Shown: positions 38,403 to 51,480 of the stretch, piece by piece | Layout: each line of letters opens with the position of its first letter | How positions within the stretch are numbered: position 1 is the first letter of the stretch | NCBI RefSeq assembly: GCF_028769735.1 | Contig: NC_088173.1 | Span: forward strand, 8,205,038-8,269,037 | Origin: Zonotrichia leucophrys gambelii | Taxonomy: Eukaryota; Chordata; Aves; Passeriformes; Passerellidae | Reading direction: 5' to 3' | DNA: 64,000 nucleotides | Notes under the pieces: model-generated | What the model saw: the letters and a program-made list of their open reading frames with translations, nothing else | Databases searched by the model: none | What the model was told of the DNA's origin: nothing | Program-made: the position numbers and the translations under genes

Positions 38403-40380
38403 TATAGATATTTCTTTTCTTTTTAATTAGCTTATTTCTACAGAGAAGAACTTTTGATCTAGTTATATCAGAACTGACTCACAAATGCTCAAAAACTAGA
38501 AGAAGCATTTCAACGTTTTCTGGACAAATTGTTTTGTTTGGCATAAAATTGTTTGTTTAGAGACGTAAGAAACTGACTTGCTATCACTACAGATTCCAGA
38601 AAATGAACAAGTAAAGTTAGTTGTGAAATCCCTCAAAACAATACCAGTTGCCAGTATATGTGCAAGTAAATGCTATTTAAATTTTTAAGCCTTTCACTCA
38701 AAATAACTTTCTCTTGATTTAAACAGTATAAAAAATTAGTAACAACATGGATTTTCATTAAACCTTTGCTTCAAAACTTCACAAATCTTTATCTGCACAT
38801 CAATGTTTACTCCCAACTATCATGAACATCACTGAAATTGTCTAGAGAAAGCCACATTAACATAGGCTTTTCCTTACACTTTTATTAAGACAAAAAAACT
38901 TCATATTGAAGTTTATATAAGCTTTGCAGCATGACATTGGGAAATAATACAAATAATGAAATTAGATATTTATAGAACTTCTGCAAGGCCAACACTTGTG
39001 TTTACTTTTAAATTTTTAAGAATTGTCTTCAATTCTAATCACAACCAGACACAGAAGGAGACTTGGCCCCATGTTTATATTTCTGTGTTTTGGTTTATTT
39101 TCTACAAAAAAAAGTTGATATAAAAATAATGAAAAAATTAAAACTTTATTCAAAAAAATCAAGGATCATAGAAACACTAATGTCACACCATTCTCTTCTT
39201 AAAAGTAACAGTAAGGTTTGCCAAATAGTCCTGCCCCCATGTGCCAACCACAATTTAATCAAAGAAAACATACTACCAACATATTTTTCTGTTTCCCATC
39301 GCTGCACAGGGTTCTGTGTTTCACTTCTATCTGCTAAATGTTTCACAGCAGTGAAGTGCAAAGTAGATGAGGTATGAGACACAAATACAATAGGCTTCAC
39401 AATTTTATTAGGGCTTGAACCATTACTGATATTGTACCACAAGAAACTATTTAGCATGCAGTACATTATTCACAGAACAATGAGTGAAATTGAGACAAAA
39501 ATACGTTTACTAATATTTTGAAAACTAACTTAAATTATTTTTGCAAGAATATGAAGTCTCAGAATTAGAAATAAAGTAAAAAAAAATTTAACAAGAACTT
39601 AGTGTAAAGTGTGGTATTTAGTACTTCAGAACGAGCTGACATTTTTCTTTAAACTTAAATCAAGAATGAGGACTCCCAATATTACACTTCTTTTTTTAAG
39701 GTAAATTCACACAACCCATAATTAAGTAGTCATAAAATAATCAAACAAAAAAACCAAACTCAAACCAACCCACAACACTCAAAACAAATTTGAGGAACAC
39801 TTGATCTGCTAAACAAGAACAGCTAAATGCCACTTACAGTCACCTGCAGGGAATACTTTCCTAAAATATGGAGGGAGAAATTTTGCCTCCAAATAAAATT
39901 CTTGTAAGAGCGAGGCTACAGAATGTTCCCTAAGAATTTTTTTTTTAAAATTTCAATACTATTCTGGGTAGTTGCAGTTTTGGATTAAAATGCTTACCTA
40001 TTCTGCTTAAAATTTATTTTTGCTATGACTGCACTTCACATTATCAATCTCAGTCTCCTTCTATAACCACAGCATGCTTCCTTGAAGAATAGGGCAGGAA
40101 TTGACTCCCAGGACCCCTTCCAAACCCATTCTCAAAAGTTGTGGCTGTTGTTGCAGTAGCAAAAGCCAGTGGGATTGCACATTCCAAACCCCTCTTTTCA
40201 TCTCTACATTCAGATGAGGATTTGGTACTCCAAGGTACTTTTTCTTCAGACAGGATAAATGACACAGATGTTCAAGCATCCATTTTTAACTGTCTTCTCA
40301 TCTCAAGTGGATTTGAGTGTGCACATTTCCCAGAAAAAGAAATCCTGTACTTTGAAAAGCTGTTCATTTTCTCCGCAAGA

Positions 40381-40578
40381 GTGGTTAAGACCAGTGCAGA
40401 GTAACCAAACAGGCTGTGGAATTTAGTGGCCAGCGCTCAACGCACCATACTAATATTCAAAATCCAGCTGAACAAGGGCTACAGTCTATCTAGTCTAACT
40501 CTTAAGCTGTCCTTGATTTGAGTAGCATGTTGGACTTCAACTTCAGAGATCCCTTCCAATACAAGATTATTCTATAGT
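40381..40578 (+). mobile_element. Older CR1 LINE 3' fragment
   Basis: A more diverged copy of the same 3' region. 'gtggttaagac', 'aaacaggctgtggaat', 'atattcaaaatccagctgaacaaggg', 'tagcatgttggactt' and 'gatcccttccaa' follow one another in the expected CR1 order, ending near 'attattctatag'. It is 5'-truncated. The lower similarity compared with the 48.3 kb copy suggests an older insertion, probably of a different CR1 subfamily. Confidence 0.7.
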
Positions 40579-42535
40579 TCATCCCTACTTGCTGATATCC
40601 CTCATTCTGTGCTATGATGGAAGCAGTTATCAAAAAAGGCAAAATTCCTGCCAGACCTTATCAATCAACTTTGTATCATGTAATTCTTCCTCTGGAATGC
40701 ACTTGATAAGAAAGGATAAATAGCTGTGCTCTCAAAATAAGCTTTCTGCCACTGCCTTATCTTCTTTACCACCAAGCTTCTGCCACACAGTTGCCTCCAC
40801 ACCAACAGCTGTTCCCAAGCCCAGTAAGAACTCAATTCAATCTTCAACCTGCATAGGATTCACAGCAAAAACATAAATATTTGCTCCTCATTAATCACAT
40901 GATTCTTTCAAATACAGGAACCTGTATGTGCTAGACAGGAAAAAAGGGCTGGATAAGTTGTAAAATATGCATATGGATGTCTCTTTCCATGTAGTTCCAG
41001 TTATTTTGAGGTGTGCTTGTTTTTTCTTTTGAGTAACTATTTTAAGCTCTCAAAGCTGCTATTCTATCAGCAGGTGGGAGTGAAAAGAAAATGAACAGGC
41101 ACAATATCCAGTTTGAAAGAAGTATAATGACTAGCACAAAGATGGATTCTCAGCTGATGATGCTCCTAAACAACACTACATGCTAATGCAGTGTCACTTA
41201 CTGATGAAAACTAAACTTCTGCTCATGAATGTCTCTCCATCTCAGCTACTGTGTCACATCTCCTGAAAAACAGAGAACTTTGTTGGTAGGAATATGAGGA
41301 TCCTTCATCTTTTCTGTTACATCTAGTGAGTTACAGAAATTTGAAAGGTTTAGCTGTTTAAGATACTCTTAAGCATGTTTAAGCATACTCTCTGCACATG
41401 TGGAACTCGGAACATTTCTGTCCTAAACTGGCAAACCCAGATGACTATCAGAGGATGGGATCTATTAGTTAGCCCCGAACTTCAGCCTGTTGTAACAATG
41501 CAAAGTGAAATAGCCATAATATCAATGTCTTTCTACAATTCTCAGTGTGGTAAATACTGTTCAGAAACTACCTTCCTCAACAGTACCAGAGAAAGCCTGG
41601 TATTATCCCCACAATACTCAAAGTACATTCCCCTGGAAATGCAAAGGCCTATACAGAAGCCTCCCAAATAGGAACATTTCCAAATTTTACAGAAACTTGA
41701 CTTCAAAGTCTTCAAAAACTTTTAGCACACTGAGAAGCAAAAAGCCTTCCTGCCTCCAGGGGTGAATGATGCAACAAAACATCTGCTATATTGACCATCA
41801 CTGAGGTTGGGAACATTTGCTTCAGGTCAAGACTACGTTTTTAGCTGCACTACAGGGAAAAACCAGGAACTCACTATTGTAATAGGCTGGAAAAAAAATA
41901 CACTTGGCTAGAAAGTCCCACACTGCAGGACTTCTGTTACTTTTAAAGAGACAAAGAGCAGATTAATTGAAGTTAAGAATTGCCTGTTCAGAGTCCAGGG
42001 TGTACAATGGAAGGAATTCAGGTCTGAGAAAAGCAGCATTCCCCCTCTCCTTGGAAAAATTTCCTGAGAAGATCAGGGAGCCCTTGAAGAGGCAGTGTGA
42101 GACCCACTATTAGACATTTGGGACACCTCAGGCTAAGCCAGGCCAGTTACAGTCGAGTTGGTAGAAGAAGAACTTTGGCTGCTGCCTTACTGATCCTGCT
42201 ACTTGTTCTCCCAAAGGATTTGGAGACCAGGTAAACAAGCATCAGAGAAACATAACAAGCATCCCAAGAATCAGACTATAATACCATGTCTTCTCTGCAA
42301 AATGAGGAGTCATAGTGTCTCCAAACCCAGCTGAAATCCAGGTACCCGTCACTTACAGAGACATGCTGCAGAAGGATTCAAATACCCACAGACCACACCG
42401 AGCTCTGCTTCTTTCTACTCCCTCGCAAGGACTTCAAACTTAGGCTGGTGATGTCTCACTACTTGTCTCCATCACAAAATTGTCCTAGTCATTGGATTTT
42501 AGATAACCAAGATCAGACTTGTTTTATCTGGAAAG

Positions 42536-42539
<4 letters not shown>

Positions 42540-42569
<30 letters not shown>
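42540..42569 (+). repeat. (AT)n microsatellite
   Basis: Fifteen AT dinucleotides form an uninterrupted run. It is self-complementary, so it can extrude as a cruciform, and its length is likely variable. Confidence 0.97.
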
Positions 42570-42570
<1 letters not shown>

Positions 42571-42641
42571 TTACCCACCTTATTAGCTCATCATATTGGC
42601 TGGTAGCTTTTATCCTAAAAATTTATTCCATAAATTTAGAG

Positions 42642-42669
42642 TATTGAATATTGGTTTTGATATTCAATA
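42642..42669. repeat. Short AT-rich inverted repeat
   Basis: The arms tattgaatat and atattcaata flank an 8-base spacer, followed closely by another attgaatatt. In AT-rich DNA next to an (AT)n microsatellite this may be slippage-derived. Confidence 0.7.
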
Positions 42670-45600
42670 TTTTATTGAATATTTTTATATTGGTCTCATA
42701 AACAACAAATAGCATGTTAAATACTGTTGCAGTCCAGTGCAACTCTTCATTAAAAAGAAAATAATGTACATTTTATATGCTTTATATGCTTTTATATTGA
42801 TCTACTGTATTGATCTTGTCCATTTTAAGCTACTGCTATAAACTCAAAATATTATTTCGTATTGTCACACTGGAATGTCAGCGTCTTCCTATTTCCATAC
42901 AAACAAATAATTCAATTCAACCCATATAAACCACCCCATCTGAAAAAGTTACAACACTCTTTTTTTACTTCACAAAGACTAAGGCTTTGCTAATTTTATA
43001 GTGGGTGTGATTTTTAAAACTGTGTTTGTACAATTCAAATGGAAAGAAACCAAATGGCTTTTCTCTCGCTAACAGGGGCTTGTGGAACAGCACACTGCAC
43101 GTTGTTTCTGTTACTGTACCAGTGTTTCAACTTTCACCAGTCTCCATGCCAGTAAAAAGACACAATAAAGGAATTCAGACTCAGTCAAGGTTTACTGTGT
43201 TCTTTTCAAACAGAAGGGTAAGGGTGCTGCTAAAGCCACAGAAGAACATTTATAGCAAAGGTTTTACCACTGCCAAATACTATGCTAATAGTAAAGCTTT
43301 CAAGGAGAGAGTCAGGGCCAGCCATGCTCAGAGGATGATTAAGATATGCATCAGACTAATGAAGAATGGAGCAGGAAATTCAGGAATGGAAAAAGCAGCA
43401 ATCTCTCTGCTGCTCCAGAGCAGCTTCCTTACAGTCACTTACCAAGGAGTGGGCAGAAGTATTCGCTTTCCAGTATTTACAATTTCACTTAAATTTAGCA
43501 CAATGCTATAAATCTTGCCCAAAAGCTATTAAGACAATCTTTTCTTCCAAAGAGCTTTTCAAAGGAATATTTAATTCTTTAAATAAAATACATTTTAAAT
43601 GCGAGGATTTTTATTATGTCAAAATAATTTACACCTATGCGTTTACAGCTACACAAGAGGATATCTGACCAGAATTTGGCAAGTATTTACCAGCCCTCAT
43701 CTGGGTACGTAACACACAAATGCAAATACCTCAGAGGAAAAATGGAGCTGATGTATTTCTTTAAAAGTGTTGTTTGTTGGCTTTTGGGTTTTTCGAAGTG
43801 TGTGTGTGTGTATAGATTGACATGAAATATTTTAATGCCTCTTTATTTAAATTACATCTAGAAAGGACAACTTCACCTATTTACATGCAAACAAATACTT
43901 CAGACATCCCCATTACCACCTCCCTTGATACAACTAAAACAATGAATATGCAAATCAAGAACACCTGAAAGCAGAGCTCCAATCTACCCAGCTCAAAAAA
44001 CGTAATCATAATTGTTGTATCCTTTATTTCTCTTTTTTCTCCTTCATCAGATCTCTTCTCCTCTCTTCTTGCTGATCTCAATGGAAAAATATGGAATTCA
44101 AGGTGGCCTACAGACATTTGAAGGTGCTGGAGAGAAGACATGTGTCCCCTTCTACAGTTTTCTTACTCTCCTTCTCAGGAGGAGGAAGACACATTCAGAA
44201 CATACCAGAAAGCAAAAGCTTGAGCTGTGTGTCCTCCCAGAGCTGTCATTGCTCCTGCCACATGGAGGAGGCAGAGAAAAAGGAAAGCTGGGCATCAGGC
44301 ACATCCCTTGCAGGGGAAAAGTGTAAGCACATGAACAGAGCAATAAGCAGCCTTTCAAAGCTCAGAGAACAACAGAATTTCTTTTCCTTTCACTGAAAAT
44401 ACAGAAACAGGATGTGACTGAGTTTCCCATCACTGCAAAGGGCTCCCATGCTGCCAGTGTCACAGTGATGCAGTTTTTCAGGCAGGTGGCCACTGCAGGA
44501 GGGCTCAACTACACCAAATGGAATGCAAAGCTTTGCTTTCAAATGTAATTCACTCCTTATTTCCAGGGGGAAAACAAAAAAGCAAAAAAGAAGTACTAGG
44601 GAAAATACTCTTACCATCTGACACAGCTGGTCTTAGTAAAGAGAGTAAGAGGAAACTTTCATGCTAGAAAATCTCTGACATTTAATATCAGGGCCATAAA
44701 AAACTCAGAAAGTACCCTAAGTATTGAGAAAAACAATGTGCAATCCACTGAGATCTTCCAACACAGGCAGAACCTGAGGTAAAATCATAAAAAACTCAAG
44801 TCCAAGCACAGAGCCCAGTGAAAGCAGTTCCCTTTTCTCCAGCCAGAGTTGCCTCATATCACAGCTGCAGTGGAAGGAGCCTTTCAATACACCACAGCAA
44901 TCAGAACCAGAACAGGCCACTACGATTTTTTGCTTCTCAGCAAATGCCGCAATTGATAAACAGCACAATTTCCAGCTTCCCTACAAAAAACCAAGATGTT
45001 CTGCAGCATGGTGAATGCTGTATACATGCCCATTTTAAGAAGTCCAATATGTGTCATTGCACAATATGACATCTGGGTGTGAGTTTCGGGTTTTCTGCAT
45101 TTCTGCTCAGTAAGAAATGGTTTATTTTGGTGACTCAAGTGCCCCCCTCTCCTTGTTTCTTATTTTATCCCTATTTATCATTTACAAGACTACCTCAAAC
45201 TTTACTTCACCCTTTGAATTTCAACTACAAAGTTAACAACTGATTATGATTCTAGTGCAAGATAAATACACAATTCACAGAAGAACAAAATTCTGTGAAT
45301 ATTACTTTATGCTACATTTCAACAACAACAAAAAAAAATCAGGAATTTGTTTCACCATCAACTCCTAATATTTCTATACAGCAGTGTATCAGGCTCCTGT
45401 ATGCAAGACATTCAGTAAGTGTCAGCCACTGTGATTAAAAACTAGGTTACTGCAGCCTTCACTGGATACACAGGAAGGGGACACAGAGGAAAGGGTGGCT
45501 AATCTAATCATTCACACAAAGGAGCAAAGGTCACAGATGGATCATTACCCCTTGAAGACAAGAAGCAATTACTTTTATAACAAAGGTGAATTTCAACATT

Positions 45601-46729
45601 AATAATAATAATAACCATAATAATTGCTTTTAAAGTGTATGTCACAGAAAAATAGTGGAGGCTTCTTAACATTATTATCGTGAGTACTCACACACATATT
45701 AAAAACTTAAACAAGATTTTATTGTTTAGTGAACCTTCCCTCCTTCAGACAAATTTGTAATAGCCTTTTCTTAGCTACTCCTTTTCCACTCCTTTAAAAT
45801 GGGTTACAACATTACTGTTACAGAAATCTAATATTTCTGATTAATAATCTATTAAATGCATGCTCAAGGTATTTGCAAAGACCATACAGTATCTTACAGT
45901 TGTAAGGAGTTAATGAGTTGGTTGTACATCTAATTTTACAGTATCTTGGCAGTTTACTCTAGGGTCACAGATAAAAGCCTGTTACTCTTATTCCATGAGG
46001 ACCTTTCTCTCTTGATGAAAAGTTCAGCAAGAAGTAGACCTAACAGTATGCATAATACAAAAATATTGCTGTATAGAGCCAATAACAGTTTTCATATGCC
46101 TAACATATAAATTTCCATGTTTTACTGAGTATGGGACATGATGAGAATGAGGTTCTAAAAGAGCTATTGAAAGCCATTGTGTCTTAATCTGTTTCTCTAA
46201 TATTTTGAGAAATTGAGGTTTAAAGTGTGTCCAGACACGGATTTCAGCTTAAACTCCCCTGAACCAGGCAGCCTTAACATAAACCTCATTACCTATGTAA
46301 TGTAAATACTACCTAAATAATGCCATCCTATGCAAGAGCTGCACAACTTTCAGTTGCTATTTACAATGTCTGCTTTCAGGACACAAATCTTGCTAACTTT
46401 TTAAGAAAAAAAATCATCATGCTCTGCAAAATATAGACTAGGAGCATTGTTAACCATTTACATGCCTTTAAAACCCCTCTTCTAAAACTCCAAAACTTTT
46501 CCACGGTTCTCAATCTTTTTAAGGTTGTTGTATTCTTTAAAAAAAAATGTCTCTCTCTTATATACCAGAAAGATCCTAAGGTAGCCATGAAGGCCACCTG
46601 AAACCTGTTGACAAGGATGGGGAGGAACCAAGAATGGGTGGGTTTTGCCCAAGAGGGTGATGTGGAAAAAGATAAACTGGTATCTTTCACATTATTACTC
46701 TGTAAGGGAGACTATGTCACATTGCTCAC

Positions 46730-46857
46730 CCATGCTCATCTTAATAGGTAAATTTTCTCTGCTTGCAGCCTCCACAAGGTGTCTCCTGGCCTCCATCACA
46801 GCCTCCTTTTGTTTGAGGTTCATGAAAGACTCCCAGAGAGCTTTGGCAGCTGGATCA
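46730..46857 (-). CDS. Internal coding exon A5, helical (128 nt)
   Basis: A clean acceptor (TTTTCTTACAG) and a strong donor (ATGG|GTGAGC) bound 128 bases. The exon is entered with 1 base and encodes 42 residues, including DPAAKALWESFMNLKQKEAV and ARRHLVEAASRENLPIK, leaving 1 base (G). The peptide is a long amphipathic helix rich in Ala, Glu, Lys, Leu and Arg. Helical-repeat or coiled-coil proteins look like this, but no specific family is recognisable. This is one of the three most secure exons in the window because amino-acid composition, both splice sites and phase all agree. Confidence 0.82.
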
Positions 46858-48269
46858 CTGTAAGAAAATGACACAACTATAGTAAACATTGCTTGAATAA
46901 TGGAGTAAACTTACATCAACATTTATGTTTTGAGATGAATGCTTGTACTTACTAATCTCTCAGGTAGGGAGGATACAAGCAAAAATAAAGTGATATAAAA
47001 TCTTGATTATTCTTAGCAGAACAGTTGCTACAGTTTTACAGAAAAGCTAGATTTTTTTGCTACCAATTACAAAGCATTAGAATTCACATATAATAAATAA
47101 GCATGTCATTCTAAAAGTAACCACTACTGTTCATCCATGAGAATATCAGAAACAGTCCAAATTTCTTCAGTTACTAAAAAGCTATGGAAAGGATGGGGTA
47201 TAACATCCCCATGAGAGTTTATATCCCAAAGTTGACACTCCCAGTGCTGAAGGCTGTTGTCATAATTTTGATGAACTACTGTCACTTTGAGTTTCATGGA
47301 TTCTCCGTATGTGAAATGAATAATCCATAGCAGAAATTAACTGTCCTTATGATTTCTGCAATTACAGATTTCCTTTTTGTTGTTGTTGCTGCTAAACTTA
47401 AATTAGGTATTTGTGTAGCTCATCTGCACTCAGTTCCCTGTCAGTATTCTCCTTCCTCCAGGACACTGCAGTTGTTGCTTGTGTGAATGAATTCAGTGTT
47501 CTCTCAGTGGCAAGGGAGGACAGGGCAGAAAAAACCCTTGCTTGGGGCTAAAGCCACACATTGGGATTAACTATGTTGATTTTTTAAATGTATTTTTTGT
47601 TTTAAAGGAAAAGCTTCCCTCTGTTTTCTCCTCAGGAGACATTTAACTCCTAAAGACATTTTGATGTCATTTACAACATGCTTATAAACATGCCAAGACA
47701 AGCTTTGTTTCATGGAAATAGAAATCCATAATAATTCATTTGATACCATTCCAGAGCAGCTGTTCTTATGCTCTGCTGCAACAGCGGGGCTGTATTTAGC
47801 AAATCTGTGCTGTCTCCCAAACCAGGTAAGAGGATCACCAAGCCCCACTTCTGACATCCAAGCAACCCACATCCTCTGTCAAAGCCTGAGTGGGTGCAAG
47901 GACTGTGGGAAAAAGGTTGAGTTATCCTTCTTCTGAACAGATCACAAATGAATAGGAAGTGCAAATTTCACCCTACTGCCATGAGTGACAAAGAAAAAAA
48001 ATAAAAATCAGATGACCTAACACAGTCTTTCCATTTCTCTTTCATACAGTGCCACTTGACCTCCTTCTAAACACAGAGGCAGCAGGCAGCACCTCCCAAA
48101 AGCAGCTGGGGCACCTGCAGCAGCTCCCTCACCTCCATCACCAAGTGCGATCTGAGCACTGGTGCTGTGACTTTTCATGGGCAGCAGCTCCAAGAAGATT
48201 ACAAAAACTGCAGTAATATGTAACGTACAATAGTGCAAGAAATGAGAGATTTCCAAAGCAACTGGATGC

Positions 48270-48477
48270 TTCAATACAATATAAAAATTTCTTTATGGAA
48301 AGGGTTGTCAAGCACAGGTACCCCAGGTAAGTGGTGGAGTCACCATACCTGGAAGTGTCCAAAAATTAGGAGATCTGACACTTTGTGATATGGTTTAGTG
48401 GGCATGGGAGTACTCAGTCAAAGGTTGGACTTGATGATCTTGGAGGTCTTTTAATAGCTCTGATTCTGTGATCCTCA
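48270..48477 (+). mobile_element. CR1 LINE 3' fragment
   Basis: The stretch reads through the typical avian CR1 3' sequence: 'atttctttatggaaagg', 'gtggagtcaccat.cctggaagtgt', 'atggtttagtgggcatgg', 'caaaggttggacttgatgatc', 'ttggaggtctttt' and a terminal 'gattctgtgat'. It is 5'-truncated and contains no reverse transcriptase. Divergence from the usual consensus is moderate. It sits in the A4-A5 region, in the opposite orientation to the gene. Confidence 0.88.
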
Positions 48478-50164
48478 GGTATGCTATTTTTACATATTAT
48501 CTACTAAATCTTCTCCCCATCCAACACCACTTGTAAATGCACTGTGTTGATCCTGTTCACATCACATTCACAGGGGATGTCTCGCTGTCATTTACACCTG
48601 GGCCTGAGGTTTGGATTTTATAAGGCCACTGCATTGTCTGATAACTAATCCCTTCCTGAATATACAGTTCCAATATCAAATCTATAGAGATCAGGAACTG
48701 AACGTGAAACAGCAGGAAGCTAGGTTTAAAAATATTTTTTTCTGTATTTGGAAGAAAAAAAAAAGTAAAATTCCTGTATTCTCGTCACCATAAATGTAAG
48801 CAGAGTCTCACACAAACAAGATACCAGGAGCTGAGCCTTTCAAATAAAGGAAAAAAAGCAACATAAGGAAGCTAAAATAAAAGCCTATCAGATTTTGCAC
48901 AGGTTTTTGTAGTCTTACATTTCTCACTCCTATAATTCATAAAGGTACTTAGCAAACAGTAAAGTGTGGAAAACTCATCCTAAAAGCATCTATAGAAGTC
49001 AATAGAAGAGTGCATGTGATAAGGTTACATCATTTTTCCATAATTTTTGCTTGCTGCTGTCCCTTTCCACGCCATGTGTGGATCAGTCCTGTCACTTCAG
49101 AGGACAAGAAAACAACATGCATTATACTATTTTCTATCATCACTACCAGAAGTCTCTGTTTCAGCTGGTACTTCTACTCGTTAATAAACTATAATACCCC
49201 TCCAAAATAACAGACCCATTATTTTAAAGTAAACAAAGAAACAAAAAATTAAGAATGAGTCATACTAATGCTTCTTTAAGAAAGAAAAAAAAGGGGAGGG
49301 GTGTGGATTTACTTTTTGCTTTTTACAGTATATTCTTTCTTCCTCCTTTAGCCACAGTAAGTTTTTCTTTAATCTCAAGGACCAAAGTTTGCAGGACCCC
49401 TGAGAGCTGCTTTAATACACCAAAAATAGCAAAAAGCAAAACAACTATGGTACAGCCTTAAAGGAAAGGAGAGTCAACCACACTCCTGTATGCTACATCT
49501 CTGTCATCCAGATTTTCTGTAGACATTTTTCTTCCCACTGCTTTGCAGAATAATTAGCAGTTTAGATATCATATATATAACTATATACAAGCAGGATGAG
49601 GTCAATGTATATCAATAGCTTACACATTCAACTGACTAGGTCAATCCAGAGCAAACAACTTTTTTTTTTTAATATAACAGGGGAAAATAGCCACAAAAGT
49701 ACTTGTATTTTTTCTGCTGCTAACGCTTTTCCCGTTCCCCTTCTATTACCCTTTCCAATAAATGTTTTTGCTTTGAAAAACACCCACTCTTAACCTTCAT
49801 CAGTAACAAGACAGGAATAACTGCTGGGAATGAGTCAGTAGGACACAGTACAGGGCTCTGGTGTTGCCTCTTGCCTGATCTGAGAAGTTAACACAGGATT
49901 TTCCTTTTAGAGGTTTCTAGCACTTGGAAAATATATTATCTTATCTTACCCTTTTGGGGAAACATTTGTCTGCAACTGCCTTCCAGCTCTTGTCATGGTG
50001 CCCTTCCCCTCCACTTTTTGCCATCTGCAGTTCCTCTGCTTTGGTGCAAATGCCCCAATCCAGTGACACTGGTAATCAGTGATTTCTATGGAATCCAGTA
50101 CCCCAATTCAAATTTCTCCCTTGTCTTGCATTCCTTGACTTCCTAAGAACTATGTATTGATTTT

Positions 50165-50220
50165 ACACATTATCTTATATTATATAATACACATTGTCTT
50201 ATAATATATTTTACACATTA
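50165..50220 (+). repeat. 24-bp AT-rich tandem duplication
   Basis: acacattatcttatattatataat is followed by a diverged second copy and the start of a third (acacatta). It lies about 200 bases from the paired hairpins at 50.43 kb. Confidence 0.8.
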
Positions 50221-50427
50221 AAGTCAACCTTTGCACTCTGAAAGTAGCTTTCTGAAATGAAGAAGTTTTTTGGTTTTTTTTTTAAATATTCAATGCATTA
50301 CAAAAACCTTAAAAGATATTGTCTGAATGATGATGGTTTGCTTAAGAAAAATAAATCCTTTACAGTTACACAACAGTATATCTCAGGAGTTCAAAAACAC
50401 CTTTCAAAATAAATGTCACAAAATTGG

Positions 50428-50498
50428 GTAAATATTAGAGTACACTGTAATATTTACCTAATTTTAATAGAAAAGCACACTGGTGTGCTTTTCTATTA
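50428..50498. repeat. Two adjacent perfect hairpins
   Basis: The first is gtaaatatta (50428-50437) and its exact complement taatatttac (50448-50457) with a 10-nt loop. The second is taatagaaaagcacac (50465-50480) and its exact complement (50483-50498) with only 2 bases between the arms. The two structures are 7 bases apart. They lie in AT-rich DNA between A4 and A5. Confidence 0.9.
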
Positions 50499-51430
50499 CA
50501 AAATGTTTTGCAGGGCACAGCAAACATGACAAAGAGAAAAGAACACTAAAATGCAGGGGCCTTTCCAGAAAATCAGTGTCACCAACAAGGGTAGAGTTTT
50601 GCTCACAGATTTGATACCCTGTTAATTTCTTTTATCACTATAGTCCTTGTATTGTACCTAATCAACCAGTTATATCAGAAAATAGAATTTAGTAAAAACA
50701 AGCATAGCAAGCAACTTGGCAGAAAATTTATTAAACAAAAATATCACATTAAGTCCTGAGAAAAAGCCAAGTCTCTGAAAAGCCCCACTGGACGCAATTT
50801 ACAAAAAGCAACCTTTGACAGACATCTCATAATTGCAAATTTCTCCCTTTCCCTCACAGACAAGCTTTTTTAATGAGACATTCTCTGTTCCGAAATTAAT
50901 TAAAATTTAACTGCATATAATTTGTACTTTAAAACAACAATGAAAAAGATTATAAAGACAGAGGGAGAAATCTAGAAAACTGAAAGATGCAGCTCCCCTA
51001 CTTCTGGTAATTGCATTCCAGTTTTCAAAGCTGAATCAGGAAGACAGAGGGCAAAAGGACCAAGTCATCAGATCCATAGTCTGTACAAATCCTAAAATGA
51101 GACACCAGCTGGCAATTGTGCCAGGAAAAAGGTGCTGATGAGAACCACTCAGTGAGACTGGGATGTTCCATGCTAACTAAAGCTTGATGCAGGTGCTTCA
51201 AGGAGAGATAGAAAAACAAAGATCAAAATCAATAATATAATTATTTAGCCATGAGGTGGCTAACTAGCTGGCTTCTCAAATTTATAATATCCAAAGGAAA
51301 GACCACACAATGAAATCTGTTGTTTACAAGATGCGGGGTGGAAAAGCCAAAACCCTGAGCAGAAGTAAGGGTACAGTATGATAGGCAGCTTTTTGGTGAT
51401 GGTGCACTAGCTTCAGCAATACTTACTCAC

Positions 51431-51480
51431 TGTGGGGGAACTTGCTCTCGCTCCCATGGAACTCCTTTCAGTAACGTGTT
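51431..51480 (-). CDS. Internal coding exon A4 (50 nt)
   Basis: An acceptor TTTAGTTATCAG is followed by 50 bases and a very strong donor ACA|GTGAGT. In the frame continuing from A3 it encodes NTLLKGVPWEREQVPP and leaves 2 bases (CA), which the first base of A5 completes to His. The joined reading across the boundary, REQVPP-H-DPAAKALW, is a plausible polar linker entering a helix. The upstream intron would be about 10.9 kb and the downstream one about 4.6 kb. A second frame is open too, but its phase would not fit either neighbour. Undetected exons could lie between A3 and A4. Confidence 0.55.

Larger units (their letters stand above)
31150..46725. other. Large intron or several introns between A5 and A6
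   Basis: No secure exon. Open minus frames at 31112-31605 continue upstream of exon A6 but lack matching splice sites and look fortuitous. A 17-base block at 44615-44631 has an outstanding pyrimidine tract (CTCTTACTCTCTTTACTAAG) and donor GATG|GTAAGA, and its phase could join A5 to A6. A 40-base block with donor GTGG|GTAAGT at 42.57-42.61 kb does not fit the phase. The rest is AT-rich DNA with the CR1 copies and microsatellites listed. Confidence 0.45.

Noticed and set aside
43026..43668. 161-codon plus-strand frame with a second overlapping frame
   Set aside because: The peptide looks like translated AT-rich intron. There are no flanking plus-strand splice sites and the overlapping frame is also open.
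48310..48330. Strong plus-strand donor CCCCAG|GTAAGT
   Set aside because: It lies inside the CR1 fragment and matches the element's own sequence, so it is not evidence of a plus-strand gene.
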